Notes under the pieces: generated by a model
What the model was told of the DNA's origin: nothing
What the model saw: only the letters and a program-made list of their open reading frames with translations
Database searches by the model: none
In this document: positions 37,001 through 52,000 of the stretch, piece after piece
Layout: the number at the start of each line of letters is the position of its first letter
Position numbering within the stretch: the first letter of the stretch is position 1
Assembly: GCF_000003815.2 (NCBI RefSeq)
Contig: NC_049982.1
Coordinates: 23,883,380 to 23,947,379, forward strand
DNA from: Branchiostoma floridae
Lineage: Eukaryota > Chordata > Leptocardii > Amphioxiformes > Branchiostomatidae
Reading direction: 5' to 3'
Length of the DNA stretch: 64,000 nucleotides
Translations under genes and position numbers: made by a program

Positions 37001-40000
37001 CACAGGTAGGGACCCACTTAAGAGCACACATTACTTCCACTTCAGAAGCACCCCCATGGTAGAGTCTTAGATGGACACTTCCTGTCATGGTGGTCACTCC
37101 ACTTGAGCCAGCTTAGTTCTGGGAATAATTGGAAAGGTTCTATCCACATAGCTGCAGTTTATAGAATGATACTACACGGTGTTGATTAGAAAATAAGATG
37201 AACTGCCAAATGTTTGGACGTCCTAGTATTCTTCGCATCTATTTTCGAACTGCATTGTCAGATAGTCAGATTTTAAAGCATAATTCCCTGTAACATATTA
37301 GTTTCCTTGGCTATCAGGGCTAGAAATACTTTTATTTAATGCTGTGACCTGCAATCTCAGAAATTTATCTGCAATTTTGAGGTTTGTATTTTGAGCCCTC
37401 AGACTCTTTATGTATAGTTAAAGTAGATTAATTTTCTAAATATGGTAGGAAACCAAAGACATGACTGTACTTTCAAGTTGTCTTTTTGTTCCCCTTAATA
37501 ATTTGCCCTTGCTATCCATGGTTGTCTCCAATTTGCTTATTGGGATAGAAAAAGATCTAAGCCCATTTGTCCAAAAAATCTTAATGACAAAGATGTCTTC
37601 TCAAAAGCTTAGAATAAAGGATTTAACAACTTAAAAAAATGAACAAAATAGGCACCCAAACAATGACATTTATTGTGATGGTGACAAAAATGTAAAGCCG
37701 GAGACAGCCCTGGGACTGGAGTTGCTTTGAAACTGATGAAGCATTCACTTTCCCGCAGTTTCATTACCCATGATTCCCTGTGGTAGGTTTTTTGAAGACA
37801 TAGAATGAGGTTATGACTCTTAAGGGAAGGCATCCTTAGGCGTCATGCTTCTGAGGTGGAGATATCTGGATGGTCCGAAGGATAATTTGCTTATAGATAA
37901 CAATTTACCGGCTTGGACAAAAGGGAAAGGTAGCGAAGACAGCAGTTTGGAGTGATTAGAACGAGTCCACCTCTGAACCTGTACTGTTCTGTGTCTGTAT
38001 AAGAATGGGCAAATTATTGAATGGAAAAAAAAGTGCTGTCATGTCTTGGTTTTATTACCATATTTCCACAATGTATTTCTAGTTAGGCCACACCAAATTG
38101 CTATTGGTTTTTGGATATGATAAAATATATTGCCAGAATGAAAGATCAATTGAAAACATGAGGGAAAAATCTGTATCATAATATTATAGTATTTTGCAGA
38201 GTTTCAGCAAGTGGATGTAATCAAATTCTTTTTTGACCTCATGTTAAAATTGTCCTTAGAAATGTTTGATAACCAGGGAAATAGATTAAGTGTGGTCTAA
38301 TTAAGAGTTTGTATTGCATGTCTTCCTCTGTGCTACAGTCTGGGATCTACCCAACATCAGCGTCTTCACTCAAGAGAAAAGCTTCGTCAATGGAAGGAGG
38401 TGAGTGGTCCAAATCTTCATCTGAAATAACTTTCCAACTATACTTTTTTCCCACTTGAACCTTAAACCCGATAGTAACAACTGCATCCAATCACTACAGT
38501 ATGTAGAACTTGCGTTCTCTTTGTCAGTTTCGGATGTTGACCCATTGTCGTCAGTTACAGTTTTGTCGAAGTGCATTATGAAGTTCACATTGAAAAGACA
38601 TGGACAAATCTGACATTACTTCTGTTATAAGATGTCAGTGATTTGGCCCAAGAACTGGTGTCCACAGTAGACATTTGCAATTGCTATAGACTACTGAACT
38701 TGTAGTCAACATTTCATTTAACATGTCAATTGATGCATTGGGGCTTGAATAGTACAGATACTGAATAGTACAGATAAGAATAGCATGGCCCGGACACCAC
38801 ATCTTCAGTGAGGGTTATGGGTAAAGCTGAAGTCTACCATGTTCATTTTGACCTGCAGAGCAAAGGTCAGGTACTAGGAGGCACTGTTGCACATAAATAC
38901 ATGACACTCCATGGGATTGTATGGAGCAGTGCTCTGTTTTTCTGTTCACACACACTCGATGTCATAAAAGAAATTGACTATTAATAACTATAAATGCCAA
39001 TCAGTTAAGAAAATTTTCTCGTCATTCTACAGCTTAAGCGGTCACTTTAAAGCTTAAGTTATATTCCGTAGCAGTTCTTACAGTAATAGTCCCTTCAGCT
39101 TGTCCACTTGTCACTATTGTTATCTTGCACTACCTGCGTCCTTTTCTCTTATTACCAATACATATTGCAATTAGCCCTCAGCACGACAAACTGGAGTTGT
39201 ACAGCATTTCTCCTTGAAAATATCTGCCTTCTGTGGAACAGTCGGACCGTGAAGGCCCGTTCATCCCCTGGTCTCCAACCTTTTGAATAACTGATGCGGC
39301 GCTGTATTTACGGAAGAATATCACCATATTGGGGGCATATGTCTTTCCCAACGTCCTCCCAACTCCTGATTGGTGAGGTGGTGGTTCTAAATGTCAGCGA
39401 CGTGATTGCCATAGGAAATAATGCACTCGTCCAACGTAAGGACTTTCTCATGCGGCTTGGATAGGATGACGGTCAAGTAACATCAGTTGATTACGGTGTG
39501 TCTGAATGTAAAAGATAGGAAGGAGGTAAGCTAAATACATGTGTATAAAAATGAAGATCTTGCGAAGGTCAATATTGTTCGAGCTTACTATGAAAATGAC
39601 TATTAATGTTTGAAATATTGATCATAAATGTTTGAAAGATGGATTCGAAATGGTAAAAATGTAAATTATAAAGTTCTGCTGTTGACTTTCACTGTACATC
39701 CTTGGCTGTTTATTTTTATTAATTGTTGTAGTGAACACAACAATGTAAATGATTACAAAGCACAAAACATAGAACATTCTCTGCCCAAAGCTCTCCAGCA
39801 TTGTCGTAACAGGTTGTGTATGTTGAAAGCTTTTAAAGTAGAAGTATAAAAAGCTGAATCACAACTACAAGAAAAGTGAAAGAACTAAGCAGAGAGCTGG
39901 GTATCCAGTTTGTCCTTCAGAAAGAGCAAGAAGGATCCCAGCAAGAGAAGTGTTGTAAAGCCCATCAGTGCATTAAATAGGGATGGACATGCCCAGACAA

Positions 40001-43000
40001 CTCCAAGTTGATGAGGATAACAAATTTTATTCATGAGACTCGGAGGGATGCACTGATGAACCGCATTCTACACGACAGCCTTGATTGCACGTAACGGGCT
40101 CCCTCTTTACAAGGACAAAGACAAGCCCGCGATAAGGTGGTCGACAAAAATATTCATTACTTCCTGCAACGTCGGAGCAGCATCTTCGTTTAGATCGCCC
40201 TGCCTTCATTGTCGCTTCTCATTAATTCTGGAATTTACAGCCACTCTGGTAGGAGACGGTCTGGTTTAAGTTTCTGTCGGTATAATTATACCACAGGGAA
40301 GGCCATCATTTGGAGAGGGCTTACAGAATCTCAATATCGCCATAACGCGTCCGTAACGGTTTTGGTGATCAATGGAGTGTAATGGTACAAAGAGTTTCGT
40401 TTTTGAAAGAAGAAATGGGTGTGAAAAAAATCTCAGGGCTAGAAGTTTACATTTATATATTTACTGAGTGTAACATGTCTTATCCTGTACATATATGTAC
40501 TGGGCCCTCTTAGAAATCAACTTCTATAACAGGGACAGTTGTCTTAAGATGAAGTAAGTGAACAGATAAGATATTATATCCACAAGGTGGCAAAAATGTG
40601 GGGTGACACTTTCCAATGGAGTGAATTACAGGTAAGAAATTATCTTGTTGAATTCACATGGATGTATCGNNNNNNNNNNNNNNNNNNNNNNNNNNNNNNN
40701 NNNNNNNNNNNNNNNNNNNNNNNNNNNNNNNNNNNNNNNNNNNNNNNNNNNNNNNNNNNNNNNNNNNNNNNNNNNNNNNNNNNNNNNNNNNNNNNNNNNN
40801 NNNNNNNNNNNNNNNNNNNNNNNNNNNNNNNNNNNNNNNNNNNNNNNNNNNNNNNNNNNNNNNNNNNNNNNNNNNNNNNNNNNNNNNNNNNNNNNNNNNN
40901 NNNNNNNNNNNNNNNNNNNNNNNNNNNNNNNNNNNNNNNNNNNNNNNNNNNNNNNNNNNNNNNNNNNNNNNNNNNNNNNNNNNNNNNNNNNNNNNNNNNN
41001 NNNNNNNNNNNNNNNNNNNNNNNNNNNNNNNNNNNNNNNNNNNNNNNNNNNNNNNNNNNNNNNNNNNNNNNNNNNNNNNNNNNNNNNNNNNNNNNNNNNN
41101 NNNNNNNNNNNNNNNNNNNNNNNNNNNNNNNNNNNNNNNNNNNNNNNNNNNNNNNNNNNNNNNNNNNNNNNNNNNNNNNNNNNNNNNNNNNNNNNNNNNN
41201 NNNNNNNNNNNNNNNNNNNNNNNNNNNNNNNNNNNNNNNNNNNNNNNNNNNNNNNNNNNNNNNNNNNNNNNNNNNNNNNNNNNNNNNNNNNNNNNNNNNN
41301 NNNNNNNNNNNNNNNNNNNNNNNNNNNNNNNNNNNNNNNNNNNNNNNNNNNNNNNNNNNNNNNNNNNNNNNNNNNNNNNNNNNNNNNNNNNNNNNNNNNN
41401 NNNNNNNNNNNNNNNNNNNNNNNNNNNNNNNNNNNNNNNTTTTCCCACCAACCTCTGCTTGGAGAGTATGTTTGTTTGCTTGTCATGGTGTGTGTCCAAG
41501 TTTGTTCTAAGGCTAAGTTGTAACTAGAGACTGTCAGGATAGGTAGGATGAGCATCCAACTTTTTTGGGCAGGCTGGCAGGAAGTGACCATTGGCTCATG
41601 AATGGTTAAAAGATGCTACAATCTAAATGATTTCAGATATTCTCAGATCAGTCACAGTCGTAACAGATCTTTTTTATATAAAGGAAAAACTACCGGCCAC
41701 GAAACAAATATATTTTGCAGCAGGAGGTAAGAATAGGTTTTCCCAGTGATTATAGTATGCAGTTGAGACAATTCTGTAAGTCCAGTTTTGATGCAGTAGA
41801 ACCCATATTCGCAGTGCTGTAATTTGTTTTGGAGAGGTCATGGCAAAAGGTAACAAGTTGACCATAAAAATCAAACCAGTCCAAAATATTTCCAAAGTTG
41901 CAGTATCATGGTCACTAGACTGCAAACATGTGCCTTTTATGCATTCTACGGATAACTTATTTTTTTAGGTTCAAAAGTTTCTCCCAAGTACTTTTTGCCC
42001 TTAAAATCACAAGTCCTTTATATTTCGTTACAGTTTGTCTACTTAGAGTCAACTGTTTAAGGATCTAACAGGATCATGTGGATTACTACCTTGGGCAGAT
42101 GGGCATTAAATGGTCTTTAAGATACCAGCGATGTTTGTTTTTTAATGGTTGTCACTCTTCCTTGGCGGTAGAGCTGGAACCTATTTGGAGTGTGGAGAAG
42201 GAATGCACTCCCTGTCACCTGGAGTCATGACCAAGGGAAGAAAGGCTGACACGTCTGCCTGGGGGACTCCTCAAGATCAAGGTCTAAGAAAAAATAAAAT
42301 CTGTTTTTAGCTAGGGAATGTCTGATTCCAATGTACAGTCCAGTTAGGACTGTTCCTATATATAAAGCCGGTCAATGACTTTGGGCTGCATTTGTGGATT
42401 GCCAGTAGGTCACCACCGAATTTTAGAATGGTCAGAAAATCAAGTGTCAGGATGCATTTCAGAAAGAAAAGACCTTAAGAGCTCGTAGGACTTAACAATA
42501 TGAAGAAATTTGTAGATTTTGTTGCCCCTTTGAGCCTTTGATTGGTACTGCGGCAGAAATTCTGTTTTTCATCATCGTTCATCATGTGGTATCTAGAACA
42601 TAGGCATAGGAGGCAGTTGTCTAAGCTCAGGCCCCCAAGCAGTTTTTATTGGAACTGCAGGCATGTTTTGATTCCAAAGGTTTTATTCTTCAACAACTGT
42701 ACTCTATTCATTAGCCGCAGAAAAGCAGGAGCACAAACCCCATTGTACCCACTCTAGTAAACGATTGGATACGCAGATCATCTTTTCCAACCAAAATAAA
42801 ACGGGTGTCTCTGGCCTTGGATGCAATTGACTCATAGTTTTCTGGTTCGGTAACAACCTGTTAAAAGTTTTAGCTGTAGTCTGCACAATGTTCATTAGTT
42901 GTCTGTGATGTTTATTGGCCGATTTAAAAGAAAACAGAGAAAATCGGTGTAAGATTATTCAAAGAAGATGATACTGGTGAGGTGAGGTGAGGTGAGTTGA

Positions 43001-46000
43001 GGTGAGAAAAAAGATTTCCAGCCAGAGTGAGAGAAAAATGATGTTTTTGATAATAAATTATCTTTTCCATTTTTTGCCACCTGAAAAGGTGATGCGCATC
43101 ATGTCTAACAACCATTACTATATGATTGGAATAGCCTGATATTTTGTGGCATTATTTCTTCTTCCTCAACAGAAAGGGTAATAAGTGTGTTTCCATGTCT
43201 GTGACTATTTTTGCGTTCCCTGCCACTGTGAGTTATGGCGAAACGTGTGTGTGGAATGGCAGTTCTGCTGTGCGGAATAAAATGCCTCAGTCTTGCCATA
43301 ACTTGTCCCTCCAGTGGTCCGTATCTTTGGCACAAGTTTACAGGGATGTCTTGTTGGGATGTGCCAAAAGTTTGTGGGTGGGTGCGGTGTTTGTTTTTAT
43401 TGCATATCCATTAAAAATTGCCTATAACACACCAGGTTTGTACTGAAGAGCACAAGCTGCATGTCCCAACAGATTTGTGTGATCCACTTACCCTGGGATG
43501 GACCCTTACTCTTTTCATTACCTGTGGTGAGTTCTGTAATTGTGGTTTGGCAAAATGTTAACTTTCCATTCCTTCTGTGACAGTTTTACAAGCTAATGAT
43601 ACACGGTTTGGATACAAGGACACTTAGGCCTCCGTGTGTCTGACTGTGCATGTCTGAGCATGGTTTGTATTAGCACAGACCTTGGATGCGGAGATGGAGA
43701 CTTCAAAATTCACAGCACAGGTATCCTCTGTGGGAATGTTCCTCCCTCTGTTGGAATGTCCGTCCCATCATAACCTTGATAACAGCGTGCATTTTAGATC
43801 AACCAACTAACAGTAGGTAGATTCCTTTTTTTTCACAGGGGACTTAATTTCGCAGGTGGTTTTCGTGGTGTTTCAAGGTTGCGTTTGTTTTGTACAGCAG
43901 TAATGCATTGCTAATGCATATTTTTGGTCTTATGAATTTCTGGGAGAACGAAAACGGAAAATAAATGAAGCTTTGTTGATTTTAAAAAAGTACAGCGACT
44001 TTCATACGGCCAACTACAAACTTTTATTTCAAAGTAGAAAAAAAAAAAAAAAAAATCTTAGATAATTCATGAAAATTTTGAACCCACAAACAAAATGTCC
44101 CGGCCCCATTCTTCTTTCACTAACTATACTCCAGATATTGCATGTCTTTGTTGATGCTATACTAGTCTCCATCTCCACTACAATCACACTCAACATGTTG
44201 AAGACCTCTGTAGTCACCTGGTTTTGATGAAGCTCAGGTCTGTACTACAAGTGGGTGGATGGGGTTGGGTTTCCTGTGTGGTAAGCTTCCCTGGAGCTCA
44301 GAAATAGACTTGGTTTGAAGTTCTCAACAGGAAAGACATACAGTTGACAATGTATGATTGTTCGTTTATAGTTACAGTTGTAGACACCTCAGTAGAAATG
44401 GATGCAGATGTTTGTTTGTCCTGGTGTGTGTCCACAGTTAGTTGAATATTGCAGATTGACAGGATGTGAGGTGGAAGATGGTGTAACCAGGATGGGAAGG
44501 TTGGCTTGACCCGGGTCCAAGTTGATACATATAGACAAAATAAGCAACAAATTCAAAATTTGAACAAAAAAACCTTATAAGGTTTAAATCTACGAAATGT
44601 TGAATCTGTTGCTTACTACTTAGTTTACATCATAACAACATACTGTATGTTACCATAAAATTTCTGTCTTGTCGTTTATTTTTCTGTCCTCCCAGTGAAA
44701 GCCTTTTCAGAAAAAAAAAATCATGAATGATGTACAATATCGTTGTGACTGTCCATAAGGATACACCTATGTACAAGACTATAAAACATTTGTTTACCCT
44801 TTTTTAAAACTTGTACACTATGTAGTAGATGTTGTCCAGTACTTGAAGTTACTGTTGCCCCACCTGTGAGATATTGCCCCCAGGATCCCCCTGGATTAGA
44901 AAACGTGCAGTGTGCTGCATTCCTCCATTCTATCATGGCAGTGAAGGATTGCTGCCTGGCATTACACTTCCTTCATTTACTGCTGCCTCTAGTGTTTCAT
45001 TGGGAATCCAGCAGTTTTCTGCTACTTCTGTTATTTATTAGAACTCCTTACTCAGATAACCGGTAAGATGTGCACAAGCATGACTTCTGTCAACTTTTCT
45101 ACTGAACAGTGTGAAAATGTGTAAAGAACAAGCACAGAGAATATGATTGACTGAAAGCTCTGTAGTCTAGATTTACATGCATTCTATACATGCTTGTATC
45201 TAAACAGTTTTACAAGGTACCCTGTGGTATATAGTATCATCTGGTTGGTGAATCACTAGATAACAAAGTTCCAATGTATTTTTATTGTCACCTTTGTCAA
45301 GGCTGACCGGTTGTATTTCGCAGCTTAGGTGTCGCTGATAGCAGATGTGTTGCCAAATTTTAAGTATTTATACACAATGTCATAATTGGACTACACATTT
45401 CACCTGTGGTCTGCAGTGATTATGCTGAATGTTTACTTGGACTTTTGGCATCTTGTACAAAACAAAACTAGTTGTGCAACAATATTTGTTTTAGTCAAAG
45501 ATGGTGCTGGTTTCAGCTCCATGTTTTCGTCTGTCTCCAATGCTAAAGTTTGATCGTTGTGATAGGAACTATGCGTTTTCAGTCACAATGTTAGTACTCG
45601 ATGGTGATTCTGTTTAGGAATAGCACTGGAACATTGTCATAGTGGACTTACATGTAGAGGGTTTGCAGGGTACCAATTCATGCAATAGACAGGAATTATA
45701 ACAACATTGCCAAGCCCAAACAGATGTGGTGGGGAAGTTATATTACTTACAGCCTGGCTTTGCACTTATCAGTTTTGAAAATGGTGACAGTTTTTTTGGC
45801 TCTGTATGAAAGGTAGTATTTGGGTGTAATGTGTTTGGAATATTCTCTGTCTCTTTCCCAGGTGAAAGACGTGGGATTGTTTTTATTACAGTAGAATACA
45901 GGTTAACCCCAAAGGACCCCTGGTAGGCCTGCGTAATTAAAGATATTATGTGCATGTTTATGGGAAATGGACTGTTTCTGTTGGCGCGACGGCCGAATTA

Positions 46001-49000
46001 AACCCCGGGGACGACATTAAATTGCCATTTGGGGGAAGTTGAGTTCTGTTTGAATAGGACGCGCTCAGTGTTAATTTCTTTTTAATGTTTTTCATACAGG
46101 CTTTGTGCTATTTTTATGAATCATTAGGGAGGTGGGCCTTTGATGGGGCCCTTTGTTGTCAGTCCCGCACGCTCAGACGGCCACTGCTGATTAGGCACCT
46201 GGGAAATGCCGCGGTCTGGGTGCAGATGATGTGTTTTGATAGCTTCTGCCGGACCAACTCCTGATTTTAAGGATCATTCCACCAGATCGTCCATCATGTC
46301 GTAAAGCCATCCACTCCATCTCCCAGCATTAATGAGATGAAGATGGGCAAACAAAAGAGTTGAAGAAACAATCAGTGCCTCTCTTTCTCCAAGGACCGTT
46401 CCTCATCGATTTCCATGTCAAAAGCATTCTTTTAATTTCTCAGATACCTAACAGGTATTAGCATGTTGTCATTAGGCGGTATCATTGTGATATTTGTTTC
46501 TGAAAATATTAGAAAACAGAAATTATCAAATCCTGTCCAGACTGTACTTTAAATCCCACAAACAATGTTTGTATTTTACAATGGAAACTATCAGTATATA
46601 TTAAGATGAGGTTGTAATCTGGTAGAATCTCTGGTATTTTTGCCAGTAGAGATCTAGATCTCAGAGTAGCGATCAGGATCTACCGGTACAATCAGCTATT
46701 CCAACGATAGACGTCTGCAAATTTTAAGATAGGCACTGAAAGACAGTCATAACTTTTCAGCTTTGATTCATGTCACTTTAGATCAACAGATTGGCTGTAA
46801 ACTCAGGATTTATGCATGGAAGCCTTCCCTTATGCATTCCTAACATCCTGATTGTGGTCTTTGTCATCAGAGATTCTGATGGCGATCTCCATACCAGTAG
46901 AATCCACCAGTCATCCAGATCGTAATCTCTTCCCTGACAATATCCATTTCCACATGTAAAAAAGCAGAGCCTGACATCTTCCAGAAATATGTGAAAGCAC
47001 ATTATTTGGCCATTGTTGATATGCTGTATGACAATATAATGCTTTATTTGACACGTTCTTTCCACTTGAACCTTGCAGGTGATCAGAACAACTATGGGAG
47101 CTACCCCTACGGTAACCATGGAAACCAGTATGGCGGCACATCCTCATGCAGATATAACCCTAGAGAGGTGGGTACACCCTTACATTTATATGAACTGTAA
47201 TATATAAACTTATCTTCAGTGACCAGTAAAGCGATTTTAACACTCACACTGCCTAGTAGTATGCAATGTAACCAGGTCAAAGTTGGTGAAAATTGTATTG
47301 AAATTAGAAGGTTAACATATCATATATTTGAAGTCAAATGAATAATGTTAAAAACAGACTCACTTTATATCCTGACCTACTGCAACTACTGTTTTTCTTA
47401 CTCAAACACATCATAAAAAAATATGCATGGTGACCAGCCCCTCCAGCTCTGTCCTGCCACTTGCTACATTATGTTATCAAATACCACAGGGTGTTTGTTA
47501 CATTGCCAGTAACCATGGTGACAGCCATCTGGTCTAGGTCATTGACCTTATTTGTTTGGAGAAGAAGAAATGAAGGAAAAAACAATGTTTCCTTTCCATG
47601 AAGGTAATCATGAAACAACAGTAGCAAGATTAATGGCAGCAAAGAAAGCCAGTACTGAAATTGTGTGTTCGGTTCAAGGGATTCATTCTGTCAGACAACA
47701 CTACAATATGCAGTATCTGGAAGAAATATCAAACCATAGCTACTCTGACTGCAGTGTTGTAGACGATGCAATAGCTTTTGACATGTGCACCACGTACTCA
47801 AAAACATCTGCTTGGCTGCCAATAGCTGCAATGGTGGTAAATGTTGCTGTGTGGAGCCATGTAAAAGGTGAAGTCAAAGTGTTCAGCTGGATTTTGTTTG
47901 GATAAGTAATCCCTTACATGGTCAGACTGAACATTGGGATAAATGTTTCCTCCTGGGTTGTGAAAAGGTTCAAACAGTGAAAAAGTATAGGGATGTAAGA
48001 CACAAGAGAGATCCATGCATACTATTTCTTAATCATAAACTAAACTTCATTGCACACAAACAAGCCGCCAGGGAGCCCCAAATCCAATCTTTTCAAGGTC
48101 TCATCAAGACCTACCCACGTACCAAATATCAATACCATCCGTCAAGGCGTTGTGGAGTTATGCTGGTCAACTACAAACACACAGAGTCACAAACGGTACC
48201 AAAAACATAATCTTCTAGCAAAGGTAGAAATAGAAATTAGAGTTGATCGACAGGTACAACTTACAAGCACTGCTGAGAAACTAAGCGACTTTCTGTACTG
48301 AGCTTTGGATTTAGCAGGTTCATATGCTCGCAAACTTATCACTGAAACATTGCTGTTGAGGAAGCACTGTTGTCTAGTGGCAAGCCCAGCGGATGTTGAA
48401 ATACAGCAGGCAAAGTAGGCCTGACATTTTACATGACTAGGAATTGGTCACAATGGGAGATATGGAGCAAATGAAGATGGGACTCAGGGATATATTAGAG
48501 ATTGTTTATTCTTTGGCACATTGGGACCCACAGTCCAAACTGATATCTGTGCAGTGTGGTTAAGATATTGCTGTCAGGGAGGAGTAACTGTTACAGTGAT
48601 ATAGTACATGTATATGGAATCCACAAAGAGAGACGAATACAAGAAAGTGAAAACCGTGATTTAAAAAAAAAAACACCAGGTCCTTGTTATACAATGATCT
48701 TCAATCTGTTGACATTGTAGGGCAAGAGAGTTTGGAATAGTTGAACAGATTTAGAACATTGGAAAATGTGATGCAATTAGCATATTTGCAGCAAGAATGT
48801 CAAGGAAATACAACAAGAATGTGCAGATGATTGGATTAAGTGCTTCTAAAGCAATTTGTGTTCAAGTGAGAAAACTTTTATGTCCTTAAAAGTAGATCCC
48901 TTAATTCACTGTTCAACTAATGTTCTCAGCCAAACAGAAAGTGAAGGTGAGCCAAGGAAATCGAAGTTTCTAAACTGGAATATTATGAACTTGTGTCATG

Positions 49001-52000
49001 GCCAGTCTCCTGGGTTTGGTCAAATCTGCAAGAAACGAGTCTTCATGACACTAACAAGACCATTAAAACTTTGAGGATGAGAAAGTCCCGTCGACAAAGC
49101 GCCAGAGGTTGAGAAGAATTGCCGCGGCACCCACAGTTCACTAAGAGAATGCCCGCTGGCTCTCACGTGTAGTTTTATGGGCCGAGGCACAGACCAAACC
49201 AAGCGGTCTCATTAGGCGCGTGCCCGAAACACCTGTCGTAATTGGATTGTTACAAGATTACATCGTGTGTGCGGGGGGCCCTGGGTACGTCCAGACTGCC
49301 TGATGTAATCACGAATCCACCTTGTCCGGCTATGGTCGCAATTCATACCAACTGCACCTGGTCTACCTGGCTTTAAACCTGCCCTTTTGAGGTAGCCTGT
49401 CAGACACAATAAAACAAGCACATAAGCTCGCACATCCCTAATCAGGCTTCGGGAGCTGCGTGTTTTACCCACACGAGGAGAGCGCGGCACGTCGATCCTC
49501 GCACCGTATGGTCGTACCTCCAGGCAACAACGTAACACTCCAGAGAGGCAATTAAAGTTTAAACGTTGGTAATTGGAGTGACTTTGGGATAATTAATCTT
49601 TCCCGCTGCCAGCAGAGGTGGTGATGTAGGTAACTACCTGCAGCACTACACACATCATTTTCTGCATCATTTCACCCCTGGCTTGTTATAGCCATGTTAC
49701 ACTATCAAAAGAAGTCGGAATGATTGTCAGTTCCCATTGCTAGCCCTCTGTAATGAGCAGGGAAACAGCATAGATTTTCAGTTAGAGTTCCGTCTCCACA
49801 CCTCGCAGCAATTTCCCTGTCAATCAGCCAACTAAACAGCTTTCAGTGTGTACGTAACCGGGTAGAAGATCGGGGTAATTGAGTAATTGTCGATTGCCGC
49901 AGCATGTCTCTCGTTGTTTTCACGCTAAATGGATCAAAGCGATGAATAAAACTGAAGTTCGTCATGCCGAAACAACGGGAGACGAGGCAGCTAACTAGTA
50001 CCCAGTGCTCCACCTGTATAATGCTCTTCTTTTCATTCAACGAAATGTCTACTATCTGGAGACTCTAGAAAGCTTGAGTTTCGAAAGTGTTGCCCACATC
50101 ATAGCCAGACAAATGTATGATATTGAATATTTGCCATCCCACATTCACACACAGCTAAGCAGGGCAACAATGTACATGCAATGTATATCTCCAAGCAGTT
50201 TACAGCAAAGTATATCTCCAAAATGCTAGTTACAACTCTCGTAAGCATGTTGTGTATCCTATGGTTGCCACATAATTTTGTTACTTTACTACATTCAAGT
50301 ATGTATGCCCCAGATATCAAGACATTCTTGAGAAGGCCTTGATAAACTTAAATCCTTTTTTAGTAACAGAATTATTAGATTTGCCGATAATGCTTAATAC
50401 AAAAACGTATATTTTGCTAGGATGAAATTGAAACATAAAAGTGACCTATATTGTGTTTCGAATTATGAGAGTTGACGTTAAGTGCTTTAATACAAACACG
50501 TTTCGCTACGATGAAATTGAAAAAAGACAAACGACCAATATTGTGTTTTCCTAAAATTTTTGAAACCGTAATTTTCGCAGTAGTAAACCGACCCCTACTA
50601 TGAATCTGCTAATGGAACAATCCCCTCGGAGGAGTCATCTGGTATAATCTGTTGTGTGATGAGACACGGAGCAATAAACATGATACACCAGGGACTGACA
50701 ATCTCACTAATGAACGTCTCTGTAATTAGGTAATTAGCAGGAAGGAGACAGATAGACCAGGCTGTTAAACGATGTGTGTTTGCAAACTTTGCTTTTAGAG
50801 GTGTTGTAATATAATGGAGACAGACACAAGGACTTTTCTATAGGATTATGCTAAAATAAATTGTGTCTTAAAACCAATCTTTAACAAAAGTAAATGTCGA
50901 AACGGGTAATGTGAGCGCTCTTGATTCCGCTGTATACCCTAAAACTGCCACATGAGAAACTGAAAGAAACAGTATTATCAAGGCCTTTAATAGGAATGTC
51001 TTGAACACCTGGATATCTGAAATGTACATACACGTACCTCATAGATTACTGATGGTGCATTATAAATTTCTTACATTTCACATTTTTCTATGCATTTATT
51101 TCTTTGATAAACATAAATATAACATCCACAGCATCTATTGCTTACAGTACTACACTTTTTATTGCTTACAGTACTACACTTTTTATTTTCTATAAGGTTT
51201 ATAGACCTCATGACATGTTACCCAGTGTGATGACTTCTTTACAAGCTTGAAGTATTCCACATAGAAGACCTCTTTTGCTTTTTATAGCATATCTCACATA
51301 TGATATATGGAAGATTCTTTGCATACAGCCAAATTGTGAGGACACGTATCTGGTAACATTTCATTCATCCTTCTGCCACCTTCCTCAGGGAACTATGTAC
51401 ATGTTCTTCTTGCCACAACATGTACATGTATGAATATGGCATACAAACTACAGAAATATTGGCAGGTTTTCATTACGTATTTGAAAACATTTTATTTAAC
51501 CCTTTAACTGCCAGAGCGTAGCCCAACAGAATGCTCTCAGTACCAGGGATTGACGGGTAACCTCTTAAAAGAATCTCACGAACAAGGTCAACGCCCCTAA
51601 CTTCCTGGTTTCACACGCTACACATGTATCATTGGGGTATACTGGATATATCAGGGCACGTCACATAGGGCGTATATCTGCATGCCGGATGTATTAGGGC
51701 TTGGCAGCTTAAGGTTAATATCCTGGTGAAACTACTAACAGTAACAGGGTGGGAGTTGTTATGGAGAAGAATACCCAACATGAGTTGGCTTTCACAATGA
51801 CAACAGTAATGTTGGTCTAACTTGTCGTGTTTTTCATTTGGTTGTCAGGGCGGAAACATGGCGGACCCCAACAGGAGAGACTGTATGGAGGAGTCAGGCA
51901 GTACAGAGGACCAGGCCTCCATGAACTTTTGTACTGCCAGGGAACAACTGGTAAGCCATGATTTAATCTGGAGAATTCCTTGTTTGGTTCTTTCTTGTTG

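Larger units (their letters stand above)
38400..47078 (+). other. Fidgetin intron 6 (contains assembly gap)
   Basis: 8.7 kb including 770 N. It holds a 16-bp direct duplication at 38747-38776, CpG-containing blocks at 39230-39480, 40030-40380 and 45960-46330, copies of interspersed repeats (41469-41590, 43424-43515, 44409-44565), a GGTGA microsatellite (42976-43006) and an A-run near 44038-44056. No exon was recognised, but one inside the gap cannot be excluded; phases of exons 6 and 7 join without one. Confidence 0.75.
47168..51848 (+). other. Fidgetin intron 7
   Basis: 4.7 kb. It contains an interspersed-repeat segment (48101-48232), a CpG-containing block (49080-49900), a diverged 93-bp tandem duplication (50395 and 50488) and an exact 24-bp duplication (51137-51184). 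The 117-codon frame at 47552-47905 is not recognisable. Confidence 0.82.

Noticed and set aside
40587-41591. Long open frames on both strands near 41 kb
   Set aside because: They consist almost wholly of N from the assembly gap.
46649-46662. Perfect 14-bp palindrome gagatctagatctc
   Set aside because: Low-complexity alternation of agatct units; palindromes of this kind are expected by chance and nothing around it suggests function.
47552-47905. 117-codon + frame in intron 7
   Set aside because: Starts with ATG but has no recognisable motif, no poly(A) signal or splice context, and lies among repeat fragments.
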